From Roseomonas rosulenta (GTDB lineage Bacteria; Pseudomonadota; Alphaproteobacteria; Acetobacterales; Acetobacteraceae), in contig NZ_JACADR010000011.1 in the NCBI RefSeq assembly GCF_016106005.1, positions 1 through 41,145 on the forward strand: a stretch of DNA of 41,145 nucleotides, given 5' to 3'. The notes below the pieces were generated by a model, which saw only the letters and a program-made list of their open reading frames with translations, was not told where the DNA came from and made no database searches. Below are positions 24,597 to 33,968 of the stretch, one piece after another; the stretch's first letter is position 1, and each line of letters opens with the position of its first letter. The position numbers were made by a program, and so were the translations under genes.

Positions 24597-25385
24597 TCAG
24601 CCCTCGAAACGGGAGCCGGCGGGCGCGACGGCACCGTCGATGCCCGCGGCGTCCAGCGCGCGGCGCACGGTGCCGTCGGCCTTGGCGCGCTCCATCCAGG
24701 CGGAGGCCGCGGCGAGCGCCTCCGGCCGGCCGGGCGGGACGATGATAGCGGTACCGAGCGCGTGGAAATGCCCGTCCAGGATGCGCAGCCCCGGCACCTG
24801 CGGCAGCAGCGTGACCAGGGATTCCATGCCGAGGGCGACGGCCTGCGCCCGGCCCTCGCGCATCCATCCCAGCGCCTCGGGCACGCCTACCGCCGCCATG
24901 AAGCGGGCACGCGGGAAGGCGCGCTCGGCGCTGCGCAGCGTGGTGGTGCCACGCACGCCTACGATGGTGAGCTCCGGCGTGTCGGCATCCTGCACGCGGG
25001 TGATCGCGACACCCGGCATCACCGCCAGCGTCGAGACCGAAAGGTAGTAGTTCGGCCCGACGCCGACCCGGCGCGCGCGTTCGGCATCCATCGGCACGAA
25101 GGAGACATCGAGCCGGCTCTCGGCGATGCCGTCGACCACTTCGGAAGAGGAGTTCAGCGCCACGAGGTCGAGCGTGGCGCCCGCATCCGCCGCGAGCGCA
25201 CGTGCCAGCGTGACGGTCACGCCGCGCGGTTCCCCGCCCGCGTCGCGGCTGGCCCAGAAGGCGGAGGACACCGGGGCGATGCCCACGCCCACGCGCATGC
25301 GCCCACCCGGGGCGAGCGGATGCGCCCCCTGCGCGAGGGCCAGGCCCGGGAGCAGCCCCAGCACGACGCGTCGGGCGATCCTCAT
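24597..25385 (-). CDS. Periplasmic solute-binding protein (SBP family 3)
   Basis: A 262-residue exported protein with the signal peptide [18 protein letters not shown]. The mature part has the two-lobed fold of the polar amino-acid binding family: MRVGVGIAPVSSAFW, then VTVTLARALAADAGATLD, ESRLDVSFVPMDAERA and ALGMESLVTLLPQ. No ABC permease or ATPase is next to it, so it is an orphan receptor here. The ATG overlaps the pncB stop (ATGA). Given the pncB-nadE context, a nicotinate or related ligand is possible, but that is inference only. Confidence 0.82.
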   Translation of the reverse strand: MRIARRVVLGLLPGLALAQGAHPLAPGGRMRVGVGIAPVSSAFWASRDAGGEPRGVTVTLARALAADAGATLDLVALNSSSEVVDGIAESRLDVSFVPMDAERARRVGVGPNYYLSVSTLAVMPGVAITRVQDADTPELTIVGVRGTTTLRSAERAFPRARFMAAVGVPEALGWMREGRAQAVALGMESLVTLLPQVPGLRILDGHFHALGTAIIVPPGRPEALAAASAWMERAKADGTVRRALDAAGIDGAVAPAGSRFEG

Positions 25386-26620
25386 GCGGGGGCGCCGTTC
25401 TTCCGGCGCGCCTCGCCATGCCGCAGCAGGAATTCGCGCCCGACCTTCACCCGCGCCGCTCCGTCGTAGTCGACGATGTCTGCGGTGGCGTAGGTCTCGC
25501 TCCAGACATCGGGAATGAAGGACCCGGTGCCGACCACGTCGATGGGTGCCTTCGCCTCGTGCATGACGCGGCACTTGCCCACGCCGAAGCCGGAGGAGAC
25601 GACGATTCGCACCCTGGGGAAGCCGGCCTCGTCGAGCGCTTCGCGCATGCGCCACACGGCGGCGGCGGAAACGCCGGTGCCGACCAGGTGGCGCAGCTCC
25701 GTCTCGCTGCGATAGCGGCGGATCGCGCCCGGCGCGTGGCGTTCCAGCACGGCATAGGATTCCGCGGGGTCCAGCCCTTCGAGGAAGCGACCGCCATGGG
25801 TGTCGAGCCGCATCGCGAGCCGGCCCTCTGCAGCGAGTTCCGGGAAGCGGCGGGCGACCGCCAGCCCGTCCGTCACCTCCCGCCCGAAGTAATCGACCAG
25901 AACGGTCAGGGCCTCGGCGGGGAAGGCCTCGTGGAACATCTCGGCGGCACGCACGGTGCTGCCGGCGTAGCCGATCAGCGCATGCGGCATGGTGCCGCGC
26001 CCGGCATCCTGGCCGAACCAATGCGCGGTCGCGTCGTTGGCGTTGCCGATGAAGCCCCTCGCCCCTTCCTTCTGCGCGGCGCGACTGCCGACCGCGGCGG
26101 CATAGGCCATCATCTCCTGCATCTCGGCGCCGGCGCAGTGCCGCGCCTCCATCGCCAGGAAGGCCACGCCGGGCAGCTCGAGGCACATCTGGTAGGCGTT
26201 GTGCGCAGCGACGCAGGCTGCGCCGAGCTTCTGCAGCAGGATGGTCTCGAGGTCCGCCAGCGCGACGAAGGACCCGGTGACGTAGAGCAGCGGATCGCCC
26301 GCCCCCACCCACTGCCCTTCCTCGTGCATCAGCTCGATGTCGATCGCCACACCGCGCGCCGTCGCCACGGCGCGCAGCCAGTCCAGCATCAGCCGTGGCG
26401 CGGAGACCACCGGCCGGCGCAGGAACACCGCATAGGTCACGCGCGCATCGCCGAAGCGCTGCACGATGGCCTTGGTGCGGTTGAAGTAGGAATCGGTGCG
26501 CGCGGCGATCACCGCATCCGAGGTATCGGCAGCCGGAGCCTCCGGCGCCGCCCGCCGCGGAACCCCGGTCGCCAGGGCGGCACCAAGCGTGGTGCCGCCG
26601 AGGGGCGGCGGCTTGTTCAC
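25382..26620 (-). CDS. pncB: Nicotinate phosphoribosyltransferase
   Basis: A 412-residue type II phosphoribosyltransferase. [11 protein letters not shown] near residue 40 is the usual N-terminal substrate motif. The middle contains [11 protein letters not shown] and [10 protein letters not shown], the phosphate-binding part of the barrel, and VGTGSFIPD near the end. It converts nicotinate and PRPP to nicotinate mononucleotide, the first step of the salvage route completed by NadE. The start is GTG at 26620, overlapping the aroG stop by GTGA. The stop overlaps the solute-binding gene start. Confidence 0.9.
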   Translation of the reverse strand: MNKPPPLGGTTLGAALATGVPRRAAPEAPAADTSDAVIAARTDSYFNRTKAIVQRFGDARVTYAVFLRRPVVSAPRLMLDWLRAVATARGVAIDIELMHEEGQWVGAGDPLLYVTGSFVALADLETILLQKLGAACVAAHNAYQMCLELPGVAFLAMEARHCAGAEMQEMMAYAAAVGSRAAQKEGARGFIGNANDATAHWFGQDAGRGTMPHALIGYAGSTVRAAEMFHEAFPAEALTVLVDYFGREVTDGLAVARRFPELAAEGRLAMRLDTHGGRFLEGLDPAESYAVLERHAPGAIRRYRSETELRHLVGTGVSAAAVWRMREALDEAGFPRVRIVVSSGFGVGKCRVMHEAKAPIDVVGTGSFIPDVWSETYATADIVDYDGAARVKVGREFLLRHGEARRKNGAPA

Positions 26621-27996
26621 TGCGCCGCCTGGGCCGGCGCGGCCTGTCCCGCGGCGCGGCGGGCCTTCAGCTCCTCAGCGATGAGGAAGGCCAGCTCCAG
26701 AGACTGCTCGGCATTGAGCCGCGGGTCGCAGGAGGTCGCGTAATTGGCCGAGAGGTCCGTCTCGGACAGGCGATGCGCGCCGCCGAGGCATTCCGTGACG
26801 TCCGAGCCCGTCATCTCGACATGCACGCCGCCGGCGATGGTGCCCTCCGCCTCGTGCGCGTCGAAGAAGGCGCGCACCTCGGCCAGGATGGCGTCAAAGG
26901 CGCGGGTCTTGTAGCCAGCGACGGTGGTGGTGTTGCCGTGCATCGGGTCGCACAGCCAGACCACGTTGCGCCCGGCCCTCTGCACGGCGCGCAGCAGCGG
27001 CGGCAGCTTCGCGCCCACCTTGTCGGCCCCCATGCGGGAGATGAGGGTGAGACGCCCCTTCTCGTTCGCCGGGTTAAGGATCTCGGTCAGGCGCACGAGC
27101 TCGTCCGCATCCATCGACGGGCCGACCTTCATGCCGATCGGGTTCTTCACCCCGCGCAGGAACTCCACATGCGCGCCGTCGGGCTGGCGCGTGCGGTCGC
27201 CGATCCACAGGAAGTGCGCCGAGCAGGCATAGGCATCGCCGGTGGTGGAATCGATGCGCGTCAGCGCCTGCTCATAGGGCAGCAGCAGGCTTTCGTGGCT
27301 GGTGTAGAAATCCGTCTCGCGCACCTGGGGCAGGTCGGACATGCCGCAGGCCTGCATGAAGCTCAGCGTCTGGTCGATGCGCGTGGCCAGGTCGGTATAG
27401 CGGCTGGCGAGCGGGCTGCGCTCGACGAAGCCGAGGTTCCAGCGATGGACATGGTGCAGGTCCGCATAGCCACCGGTGGCGAAGGCGCGCAGCAGGTTCA
27501 TCGTCCCGGCCGACTGCATGTAGGCGAATTCCATGCGCGCCGGATCGGGGATGCGCGCCTCGGGCGTGAAGTCCGGGCCGTTGATGATGTCCCCGCGATA
27601 GGATGGCAGCGTCACGCCATTGACCGTCTCGCTGTCCGACGACCGCGGCTTGGCGAACTGCCCCGCCATGCGCCCGAGCTTCACCACCGGCACCGACCCG
27701 CCGAAGGTCAGCACCACCGCCATCTGCAGCAGCACGCGGAAGGTGTCGCGGATGACGTTGGCGGTGAAGTCGCCGAAGCTCTCGGCGCAGTCCCCGCCCT
27801 GCAGCACGAAGGCCTGGCCATCGCCGGCGCGTGCGAGTGCTGACCGGAGGCGCCGGGCCTCGCCTGCAAAAACCAGCGGGGGAAATCGCGCGATCTTCCC
27901 TTCCATCGCGGCAAGCGCCGCCTGGTCAGGGTAGTCCGGCACCTGCCGGATCGGCATCGCCCGCCATGAATCGGGGCTCCAGCCACGCGCGGTCAT
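26617..27996 (-). CDS. Class II 3-deoxy-7-phosphoheptulonate synthase
   Basis: A 459-residue class II (plant/AroA-II type) DAHP synthase, the usual length. Diagnostic segments are [51 protein letters not shown] and GGVHVEMTG, all PEP, E4P and metal contacts of this class. It catalyses the first step of the shikimate pathway. The ATG at 27996 follows GGAG at 11 bases. It heads the overlapped chain aroG-type, pncB, SBP, and diverges from the serine hydrolase at 28104. Confidence 0.95.
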   Translation of the reverse strand: MTARGWSPDSWRAMPIRQVPDYPDQAALAAMEGKIARFPPLVFAGEARRLRSALARAGDGQAFVLQGGDCAESFGDFTANVIRDTFRVLLQMAVVLTFGGSVPVVKLGRMAGQFAKPRSSDSETVNGVTLPSYRGDIINGPDFTPEARIPDPARMEFAYMQSAGTMNLLRAFATGGYADLHHVHRWNLGFVERSPLASRYTDLATRIDQTLSFMQACGMSDLPQVRETDFYTSHESLLLPYEQALTRIDSTTGDAYACSAHFLWIGDRTRQPDGAHVEFLRGVKNPIGMKVGPSMDADELVRLTEILNPANEKGRLTLISRMGADKVGAKLPPLLRAVQRAGRNVVWLCDPMHGNTTTVAGYKTRAFDAILAEVRAFFDAHEAEGTIAGGVHVEMTGSDVTECLGGAHRLSETDLSANYATSCDPRLNAEQSLELAFLIAEELKARRAAGQAAPAQAAQ

Positions 27997-28103
27997 TGTC
28001 TGGCATTCTCCCACTGGAAAGTCGGCCACCTTAGCCGCGCGGCCGGGGATGGGGGAAGGGCGGCTTCCGTGCGAGGCTCGCAGGGCCGACATGAGAGGAC
28101 GCC

Positions 28104-29270
28104 ATGGACCTGAATGACGACGTCGCGATCCTGATGCAGGGCGCGGTCCAGGCCGGCGAGGTGCCGGGCCTGGTGGTGGCCGCCGGCGGGCGCGAGGAGG
28201 CCGGCTTCGTCGCCGGCTACGGGGTGCGCCGCCTTGGCGCGCCCGAGCCCATGGCGCCGGACACGGTGGTCTGGATCGCCTCCATGACCAAGGCGATCAC
28301 CGCCACGGCAGCGATGCGCCTGGTCGAGGCGGGGCGGCTCTCGCTCTATGCCCCCGCGGCCGAGGTGCTGCCCGCCCTGGGCCGGGTGCAGGTGCTGGTG
28401 GGGTTCGACGACGCCGGCCAGCCGAGGCTGCGCGCGCCGAAACGGCCGGTCACGCTGCGGCACCTGCTGACGCATACCTCCGGCTTCGCCTACGACATGT
28501 GGAGCCCTGCCATTGCGCAGTACCGCCGCGTGACCGGCACCCCGGCGATCACCACCTGCCGCAACGCCGCGCTAGACCTGCCCCTGCTGTTCGACCCCGG
28601 CGAGGGCTGGTCCTACGGCATCGGCATCGACTGGGCCGGCAAGATGGTGGAGGCCGTCACCGGCCGGCGCCTCGGCGCGCACCTGGCCGAGACCATCTTC
28701 GGCCCGCTCGGCATGGCGGACACCGCCTTCCGGCTGCGCCCGGACATGCGCGCGCGGCTCGCGGGGATGCATGCGCGCGGCGCCGATGGCGCGCTGGCCG
28801 CAATTCCCTTCGAGGTCGAGCAGGACCCGGAATTCGAGATGGGCGGCGGCGGCCTCTATTCCACCGCGGCCGACTACATGGCCTTCGCCCGCATGATCCT
28901 GAACGGCGGGCGGCATGGGCGCGAGCGGCTGCTCAAGGCCACGACCGTCGCCGAGATGGCGCGCGACCAGATCGCGCCGCTCTCGGTGCGCCCCATGATC
29001 AGCGCCGTGCCCGCCGCCACCAACGACGCCGATCTCTTCCCCGGCCTGTCCTGCGGCTGGGGCCTGTCCTTCCTGGTCAACCGCGCGCCCACGCCGCAGG
29101 GGCGTTCGGCCGGCGGGCTGGCCTGGGCGGGGCTGGGCAACACCTACTACTGGATCGATCACGGGCGGGGCACGGCGGGGGTGTTCCTGACCCAGATCCT
29201 GCCCTTCTTCGACGCGAAGGCCGTCTCCCTGTTCCGCGGCTTCGAGGCTCGGATGAACGGCGTGGCGTGA
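28104..29270 (+). CDS. Serine hydrolase of the beta-lactamase/EstB family
   Basis: A 388-residue class C-like serine hydrolase. The catalytic SxxK is S60-M-T-K63, the second-motif Tyr is Y170 in WSYGIGID, and a C-terminal [12 protein letters not shown] takes the KTG position. There is no signal peptide, so it is more probably a cytoplasmic esterase than a penicillin-inactivating enzyme. It lacks the class C N-terminal export signal. The ATG is preceded by GAGAGGA. Convergent with the MFS gene, with only 4 bases between the stops. Confidence 0.86.
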   Translation: MDLNDDVAILMQGAVQAGEVPGLVVAAGGREEAGFVAGYGVRRLGAPEPMAPDTVVWIASMTKAITATAAMRLVEAGRLSLYAPAAEVLPALGRVQVLVGFDDAGQPRLRAPKRPVTLRHLLTHTSGFAYDMWSPAIAQYRRVTGTPAITTCRNAALDLPLLFDPGEGWSYGIGIDWAGKMVEAVTGRRLGAHLAETIFGPLGMADTAFRLRPDMRARLAGMHARGADGALAAIPFEVEQDPEFEMGGGGLYSTAADYMAFARMILNGGRHGRERLLKATTVAEMARDQIAPLSVRPMISAVPAATNDADLFPGLSCGWGLSFLVNRAPTPQGRSAGGLAWAGLGNTYYWIDHGRGTAGVFLTQILPFFDAKAVSLFRGFEARMNGVA

Positions 29271-29274
29271 GTCG

Positions 29275-30486
29275 CTACTCCGCCGGGGCCAGGATGCGCG
29301 GCGGCGGCGCGGCCTCGCATGGCAGCAGCAAGGCGGCGGCGACCATCACCGCCGTCATCGCCGCCAGGATCGCAAACAACGCGGGGGCGCCGCCGGCGCC
29401 CTCGCCATAGGCCCAGGCCACCATGTTCACCCCGATCGGTGCGGCGGCAAAGCCGATCGCGAACTTCATCCCGAAGGCCAGGCCCCGCCGGCGACCCGAG
29501 GAATAGCGCGCGAGCAGCAGGTTCTCGACCGGCGCCGACATGTCGAAGGTCAGGCCGATCACCGCCGCCAGCAGCACCGCGACCGGTCCGCCAAGCAGCG
29601 CCGCCAACGCCAGCGGCACGAATTTCAGCGTGAAGGTCGCGACATAGAGCCACTTGAACGGCAGCCGGTCGGCCAGGCGCCCGCCGATGAGCTGCCCGAC
29701 GCTGCCCATCAGCAGCGTCGCGCCCACCACCAGGCCGAGGCGCGCCGCGTCGCTCGCGTCGAGGGCGAGGGATTCGCTGAGCCATTTCGGCAGCGCCGTG
29801 CTGAAGGCGGTATAGGCGACCGAGCCGAGGGTGAAGGTCACGACCAGCACCACCAGCACGCCGAAGGGCGCGCGGGTTTCCCTCGGCGCCACGCCTGCGG
29901 CCGGCACCGCGGGTGCGACCGGCGCGATCCGCCCGGCCAGTATCGCCATCACCAGCGCGATCCCGCCGGCCATGGTCACCACGCCCGGCAGGATCATCGC
30001 CGTGCGCCAGCCCGCGACCGCCGCGAGCCCGCCCGCGATCACCGCCGAGAGCGCCACGCCGATCGACCCCGCGATGCCCACCCAGCCCATCACCCGCCCC
30101 CGGATCGCGGCCGGTGCGGCCATCGAGACCCAGGCCAGCGCCACCGGATGATACAGCGCGCCGAACAGCCCGATCCCAGCCAGCGCCGCCGCCATACCGG
30201 CCGGGCCCGTGACCAGCCCCGCCACCACCGAGGCCGCGCCGATGCCCAGGAAGAAGACCGCCATCATCCGCGCACGGCCGAAGCGGTCTGCGAGCCAGCC
30301 CGCCGCCGGCGCGCCGAGCCCGATCAGCGCCGCGCCGATGGTCCAAAGCGCGATGATCTCGGCATAGGGCTTCTCCCACACGCGCTCGAGCACGACGGCG
30401 AGCGTGAGGAACAGCCCGGCCAGCACGTGATGCAGGAAATGCCCCGCCGCGGCGAAGAGGACCGGCAGGCGCGCGGCGGGCGGCAC
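29275..30486 (-). CDS. MFS transporter
   Basis: A 403-residue membrane protein with twelve hydrophobic helices. The MFS loop between helices 2 and 3 is GWLADRFGRARMM; a second, weaker copy (GGRLADRLPFKW) follows helix 8. It starts with GTG at 30486, three bases after the gor stop, and so belongs to the gor transcript. It probably exports or imports a small metabolite; the substrate cannot be told. The twelve-helix length is complete. Confidence 0.85.
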   Translation of the reverse strand: MPPAARLPVLFAAAGHFLHHVLAGLFLTLAVVLERVWEKPYAEIIALWTIGAALIGLGAPAAGWLADRFGRARMMAVFFLGIGAASVVAGLVTGPAGMAAALAGIGLFGALYHPVALAWVSMAAPAAIRGRVMGWVGIAGSIGVALSAVIAGGLAAVAGWRTAMILPGVVTMAGGIALVMAILAGRIAPVAPAVPAAGVAPRETRAPFGVLVVLVVTFTLGSVAYTAFSTALPKWLSESLALDASDAARLGLVVGATLLMGSVGQLIGGRLADRLPFKWLYVATFTLKFVPLALAALLGGPVAVLLAAVIGLTFDMSAPVENLLLARYSSGRRRGLAFGMKFAIGFAAAPIGVNMVAWAYGEGAGGAPALFAILAAMTAVMVAAALLLPCEAAPPPRILAPAE

Positions 30487-30489
30487 GCG

Positions 30490-31869
30490 CTACTGCGCCG
30501 CGGCCGCGACGCCGGCCACGCGGGTGCGCGTGCGCAGCGTGACGAATTCCTCGGCGGCCGTGGGGTGGATGCCGATGGTGCGGTCGAAATCCTGCTTGGT
30601 GGCACCCATGCCGATGGCGATGCCGATGCCCTGCATGATCTCGGCCGCATCCTCGCCCAGCATGTGCGCGCCGAGCACCTTCTGCGTCGCCTGGCAGACC
30701 ACGAGCTTCATGAGGGTCTTGCGCCCTTCCCGCTTGCTGATGGTGTGGCGCATGGGCGTGAAGCGCGTGACGTAGACATCGACAGGGCCGCGCGCGGCGG
30801 CCTCGGTCTCCGTCAGGCCGACGGTCGCGATGGGGGGCGACATGAAGACCGCGGTCGCGACGTTGTCGTAGGAGGCGCGGCGCGGATTGCTGCCGAACAG
30901 CGTGTCCGCCAGCGCGTGTCCGACGGCGGTCGCCATCGGGGTCAGGTTCACCCGGTCGATCACGTCGCCTAAGGCGTAGATGTGCGGCTGCACCGTCTGG
31001 TGGTCGTCGTTCACCGGGATGGCGCCGCCGGCGAGCGGCGCGATGCCCGCCTTCTCGAGCCCGAGTCCCGCGGTGTTCGGCGCCCGGCCGGTGCAGAAGA
31101 ACACCGCATCCGCCTCGCGCATGAAGTTGTTCGACATCGCCACCATCAGCCCGTCCGGCAGGGCGGTGATGCGGGTCGGGCGGACATCAGGGTTGAGGCG
31201 GATGCCCTGCGCGGCCAGCGCCTCGGCCGCGGCGCCGCGGATATCCTCGTCGAAGCCGCGCAGCGGCAGGGGTGCGCGGTACATCAGGTCCACCTCCGCC
31301 CCCAGGCCCTGCAGGATGGTGGCGAATTCCACCGCGATGTAGCCCCCGCCGATCACCACCGCGCGCCTCGGCAACGCCTTCAGCGTGAAGAGGTCGTCCG
31401 AGACCAGGCCGAGTTCGGCACCGGGAATGTCGAGCCGCATGGGCGTGCCGCCGGTGGCGATGACGATGCGCTCCGCCGTGACGCGCTGGCCGCCGACATC
31501 GAGCGTATGCGGATCGAGGAAGGTCGCGCGCGCATCGAAGGAGGTGACGCCGGCGCCGGCCAGCAGCTTGCCGTAGATGCCCGACAGGCGCGTGACCTCG
31601 GCGTCCCGCGCGGCGGCGAGCTTCGCCCAGTCATGATGCTGGTGGCGGTGATGGGGCCAGCCGAAGGCCGCGGCATCCTCCATCCAGGCGCCGTATTCGG
31701 CGGCATTGACCATGATCTTCTTGGGCACGCAGCCGACATTGACGCAGGTGCCGCCCCAGAAGCGCTCCTCCGCCACGGCCACGCGCGCCCCGTGCCCCGC
31801 GGCGATGCGCCCGCAGCGCACGCCGGCCGAGCCGCCGCCGATGACAAACAGGTCGAAGTCGTAGGGCAT
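30490..31869 (-). CDS. gor: Glutathione-disulfide reductase
   Basis: A 459-residue flavoprotein disulfide reductase. The FAD motif is VIGGGSAGVRC at 9-19, the redox-active pair C42 and C47 is in TCVNVGC, and the C-terminal GIHPTAAEEFV carries the His-Glu base. The NADPH domain has VVIGGGYIAVEFA. These features fit glutathione reductase best among relatives (dihydrolipoamide and mycothione reductases differ in the first motif). It reduces GSSG to GSH, which the CydDC exporter at the left edge could export. Start ATG 31869 is 50 bases after the MaoC-type stop. Confidence 0.9.
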   Translation of the reverse strand: MPYDFDLFVIGGGSAGVRCGRIAAGHGARVAVAEERFWGGTCVNVGCVPKKIMVNAAEYGAWMEDAAAFGWPHHRHQHHDWAKLAAARDAEVTRLSGIYGKLLAGAGVTSFDARATFLDPHTLDVGGQRVTAERIVIATGGTPMRLDIPGAELGLVSDDLFTLKALPRRAVVIGGGYIAVEFATILQGLGAEVDLMYRAPLPLRGFDEDIRGAAAEALAAQGIRLNPDVRPTRITALPDGLMVAMSNNFMREADAVFFCTGRAPNTAGLGLEKAGIAPLAGGAIPVNDDHQTVQPHIYALGDVIDRVNLTPMATAVGHALADTLFGSNPRRASYDNVATAVFMSPPIATVGLTETEAAARGPVDVYVTRFTPMRHTISKREGRKTLMKLVVCQATQKVLGAHMLGEDAAEIMQGIGIAIGMGATKQDFDRTIGIHPTAAEEFVTLRTRTRVAGVAAAAQ

Positions 31870-31919
31870 GGGATTGTTCCGTTCGGTCCGGCGCAGGATA
31901 TGGGGCGCCGCGGCGCCGG

Positions 31920-32375
31920 TCAGCCCCCCGGCCTGCGCGGCACGACCGCCCGGGCGGTGAAGACCTGCACCTCCTCTCCTGCCTGGTTCAGCGTGCGGTA
32001 GCGGATCAGCGCCGACCCGCGCTCCGGGCGGGAGCGCGACGGCGTCGCTTCCAGCACCTCGACCTCGAGGCGCAGCACATCGCCGGGCCGCGTCGGCCGC
32101 GGCCACTGCAACTCGCCGCCGCCGCCGATCGCGCCGCCATGGATATGGCCCACGGCGTCGACGATCATGCGCATGGTCAACGCCGCGGTGTGCCAGCCGC
32201 TCGCGGCCAGGCCCTTGAACAGCGGGTGCCCGGCCGCCGCGACCGGGTCGGTATGGAAGGGCTGCGGATCGTAGCGGCTGGCGAAGGCGACGATCTCCTC
32301 CTCGGTGACCGTCACCGGGCCGGCGGCGAAGCGCCGGCCCGGGGTCAGGTCCTCGAGGAAGAGGGGTTCCTTCAC
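31920..32375 (-). CDS. MaoC-like hydratase/dehydratase
   Basis: A 151-residue hotdog protein. The catalytic segment FASRYDPQPFHTDPVAA (Asp and His) and GLAASGWHTAALTMRMI match the R-hydratase/MaoC family. It begins with GTG at 32375, overlapping the dehydrogenase stop by GTGA. It probably hydrates an enoyl-CoA. Together with the aldehyde dehydrogenase it points to a short degradation step, but the substrate is not known. Confidence 0.85.
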   Translation of the reverse strand: MKEPLFLEDLTPGRRFAAGPVTVTEEEIVAFASRYDPQPFHTDPVAAAGHPLFKGLAASGWHTAALTMRMIVDAVGHIHGGAIGGGGELQWPRPTRPGDVLRLEVEVLEATPSRSRPERGSALIRYRTLNQAGEEVQVFTARAVVPRRPGG

Positions 32376-33850
32376 GTGCCGATGCCGCCCAGCGCGAGGT
32401 ACTTCATCTCGAGGTATTCCTCGATGCCGTGGCTGCTGCCCTCGCGCCCCAGGCCCGACTGCTTGAAGCCGCCGAAGGGCGCCTCCGCGGTCGAGATGAT
32501 GCCCTCGTTGATGCCGATGATGCCGTATTCCAGCGCCTCCGCGACGCGGAAGATCCGCCCCACGTCGCGCGCGTAGAAATACGCCGCCAGGCCGAACTCG
32601 GTGTCGTTGGCGAGCTGGATGGCTTCGTCCTCGGTCTTGAAGCGGAACAGCGGCGCGACGGGGCCGAAGGTCTCCTCACCGAAGATCTTCGCCCCGCGCG
32701 GCACGTTGGCCAGCACGGTGGGTTCGAAGAAATTCCCGCCGCGGGCGTGGCGCTTGCCGCCGGTGACGATGCTCGCCCCCAGCGCCAGCGCATCGGCGAT
32801 GTGCTCCTCGACCTTCGCCACCGCGTCGGCGTTGATAAGCGGGCCCTGCGTCACGCCCGGCTCCATCCCGGGCCCAACCTTCAGCCCTTCCACCGCCTCC
32901 TTCAGCTTCGCCGCGAAGGCGTCGTAGACGCCATCCTGCACCAGCAGCCGGTTGGCGCACACACAGGTCTGCCCGGTGTTGCGGTACTTCGAGGCCATCG
33001 CGCCCTGCACCGCGGCGTCGAGGTCGGCGTCGTCGAAGACGATGAAGGGCGCATTGCCGCCAAGCTCCATGGACGTCTTCTTGACCGTCTCGGCGCATTG
33101 CGCGAGCAGCGCGCGGCCGACTTCCGTGGACCCGGTGAAGGAGAGCTTGCGCACGATCGGGTTGGCGGTGAGCTCGCGGCCCGTCTCGCCTGACGGCCCG
33201 GTGATCACGTTGCACACGCCGGCCGGCATGCCCGCGCGTTCGGCCAGCACGGCGATCGCCAGCGCGGAGAAGGGCGTCTGCGAGGCCGGGCGGATCACGC
33301 CCGTGCAGCCCGCGGCCCAGCCCGGGCCGGCCTTGCGGGTGATCATGGCGGAAGGGAAGTTCCACGGCGTGATGGCGGCGAAGACTCCGATCGGTTCCTT
33401 GGTGACGAGGATACGGCGCCCCTTGGCGTTCTGCGGGATGGTCTCGCCATAGACGCGCCGGCCCTCATCGGCGAACCATTCGATGAAGGAGGCCGAGTAG
33501 ACGACCTCGCCCTTCGCCTCCGCGAGCGGCTTGCCCTGCTCGGCCGTCATGATGGCGGCCAGGTCGTCGGCGTTCTCGTGCATCAGCCGCGCGAGGCGGT
33601 GCAGGATGACGGCGCGGTCCTTCGCCAGCATGGCGCGCCACGCGGGGTAGGCGGCGTTCGCGGCCTCGATGGCGCGGTGCGTCTCGGCCCGGCCCATGGC
33701 GGGAACATTGCCGATCACCTCGCCCGAGGCCGGGTTGCGCACGGCGATGGTCTTGCCGCTGTCGGCCTGCACCCAGGCGCCGGCGATGTGGTTCGCCTGA
33801 CGGAAAAGGTCGGAGTCCTTCAGCGGGATCTTGGCGACGGCGTCGAGCAT
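32372..33850 (-). CDS. gabD: NAD(P)-dependent succinate-semialdehyde dehydrogenase
   Basis: A 492-residue aldehyde dehydrogenase with all GabD hallmarks: TPWNFPSAMITRK near 160, the catalytic Glu in MELGGNAPFIVF and the catalytic Cys in NTGQTCVCAN. The start MLDAVAKIPLKDSDLFRQ and the end EYLEMKYLALGGI are typical of SSADH of the GabD type. It oxidises succinate semialdehyde (or glutarate semialdehyde) to succinate. It is coupled to the MaoC gene. No gabT is present in the window. ATG at 33850; the divergent fahA starts at 33969. Confidence 0.9.
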   Translation of the reverse strand: MLDAVAKIPLKDSDLFRQANHIAGAWVQADSGKTIAVRNPASGEVIGNVPAMGRAETHRAIEAANAAYPAWRAMLAKDRAVILHRLARLMHENADDLAAIMTAEQGKPLAEAKGEVVYSASFIEWFADEGRRVYGETIPQNAKGRRILVTKEPIGVFAAITPWNFPSAMITRKAGPGWAAGCTGVIRPASQTPFSALAIAVLAERAGMPAGVCNVITGPSGETGRELTANPIVRKLSFTGSTEVGRALLAQCAETVKKTSMELGGNAPFIVFDDADLDAAVQGAMASKYRNTGQTCVCANRLLVQDGVYDAFAAKLKEAVEGLKVGPGMEPGVTQGPLINADAVAKVEEHIADALALGASIVTGGKRHARGGNFFEPTVLANVPRGAKIFGEETFGPVAPLFRFKTEDEAIQLANDTEFGLAAYFYARDVGRIFRVAEALEYGIIGINEGIISTAEAPFGGFKQSGLGREGSSHGIEEYLEMKYLALGGIGT

Positions 33851-33954
33851 GGCTGGCCCTCCTTGTGTTGGCCCGGACGATACGCCCGGGGGCGGCGCCT
33901 GTCAGCCTCGGCGCCTTGCGCCATGCGGCGGCGCGGGCATGATCCCCGGAGGTC

Positions 33955-33960
33955 AGGAGG
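33955..33960 (+). promoter_or_regulatory. Ribosome binding site for fumarylacetoacetase
   Basis: A perfect AGGAGG lies 8 bases before the ATG at 33969 and fixes that start over upstream in-frame alternatives. Confidence 0.85.
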
Positions 33961-33968
33961 AAACGCCC

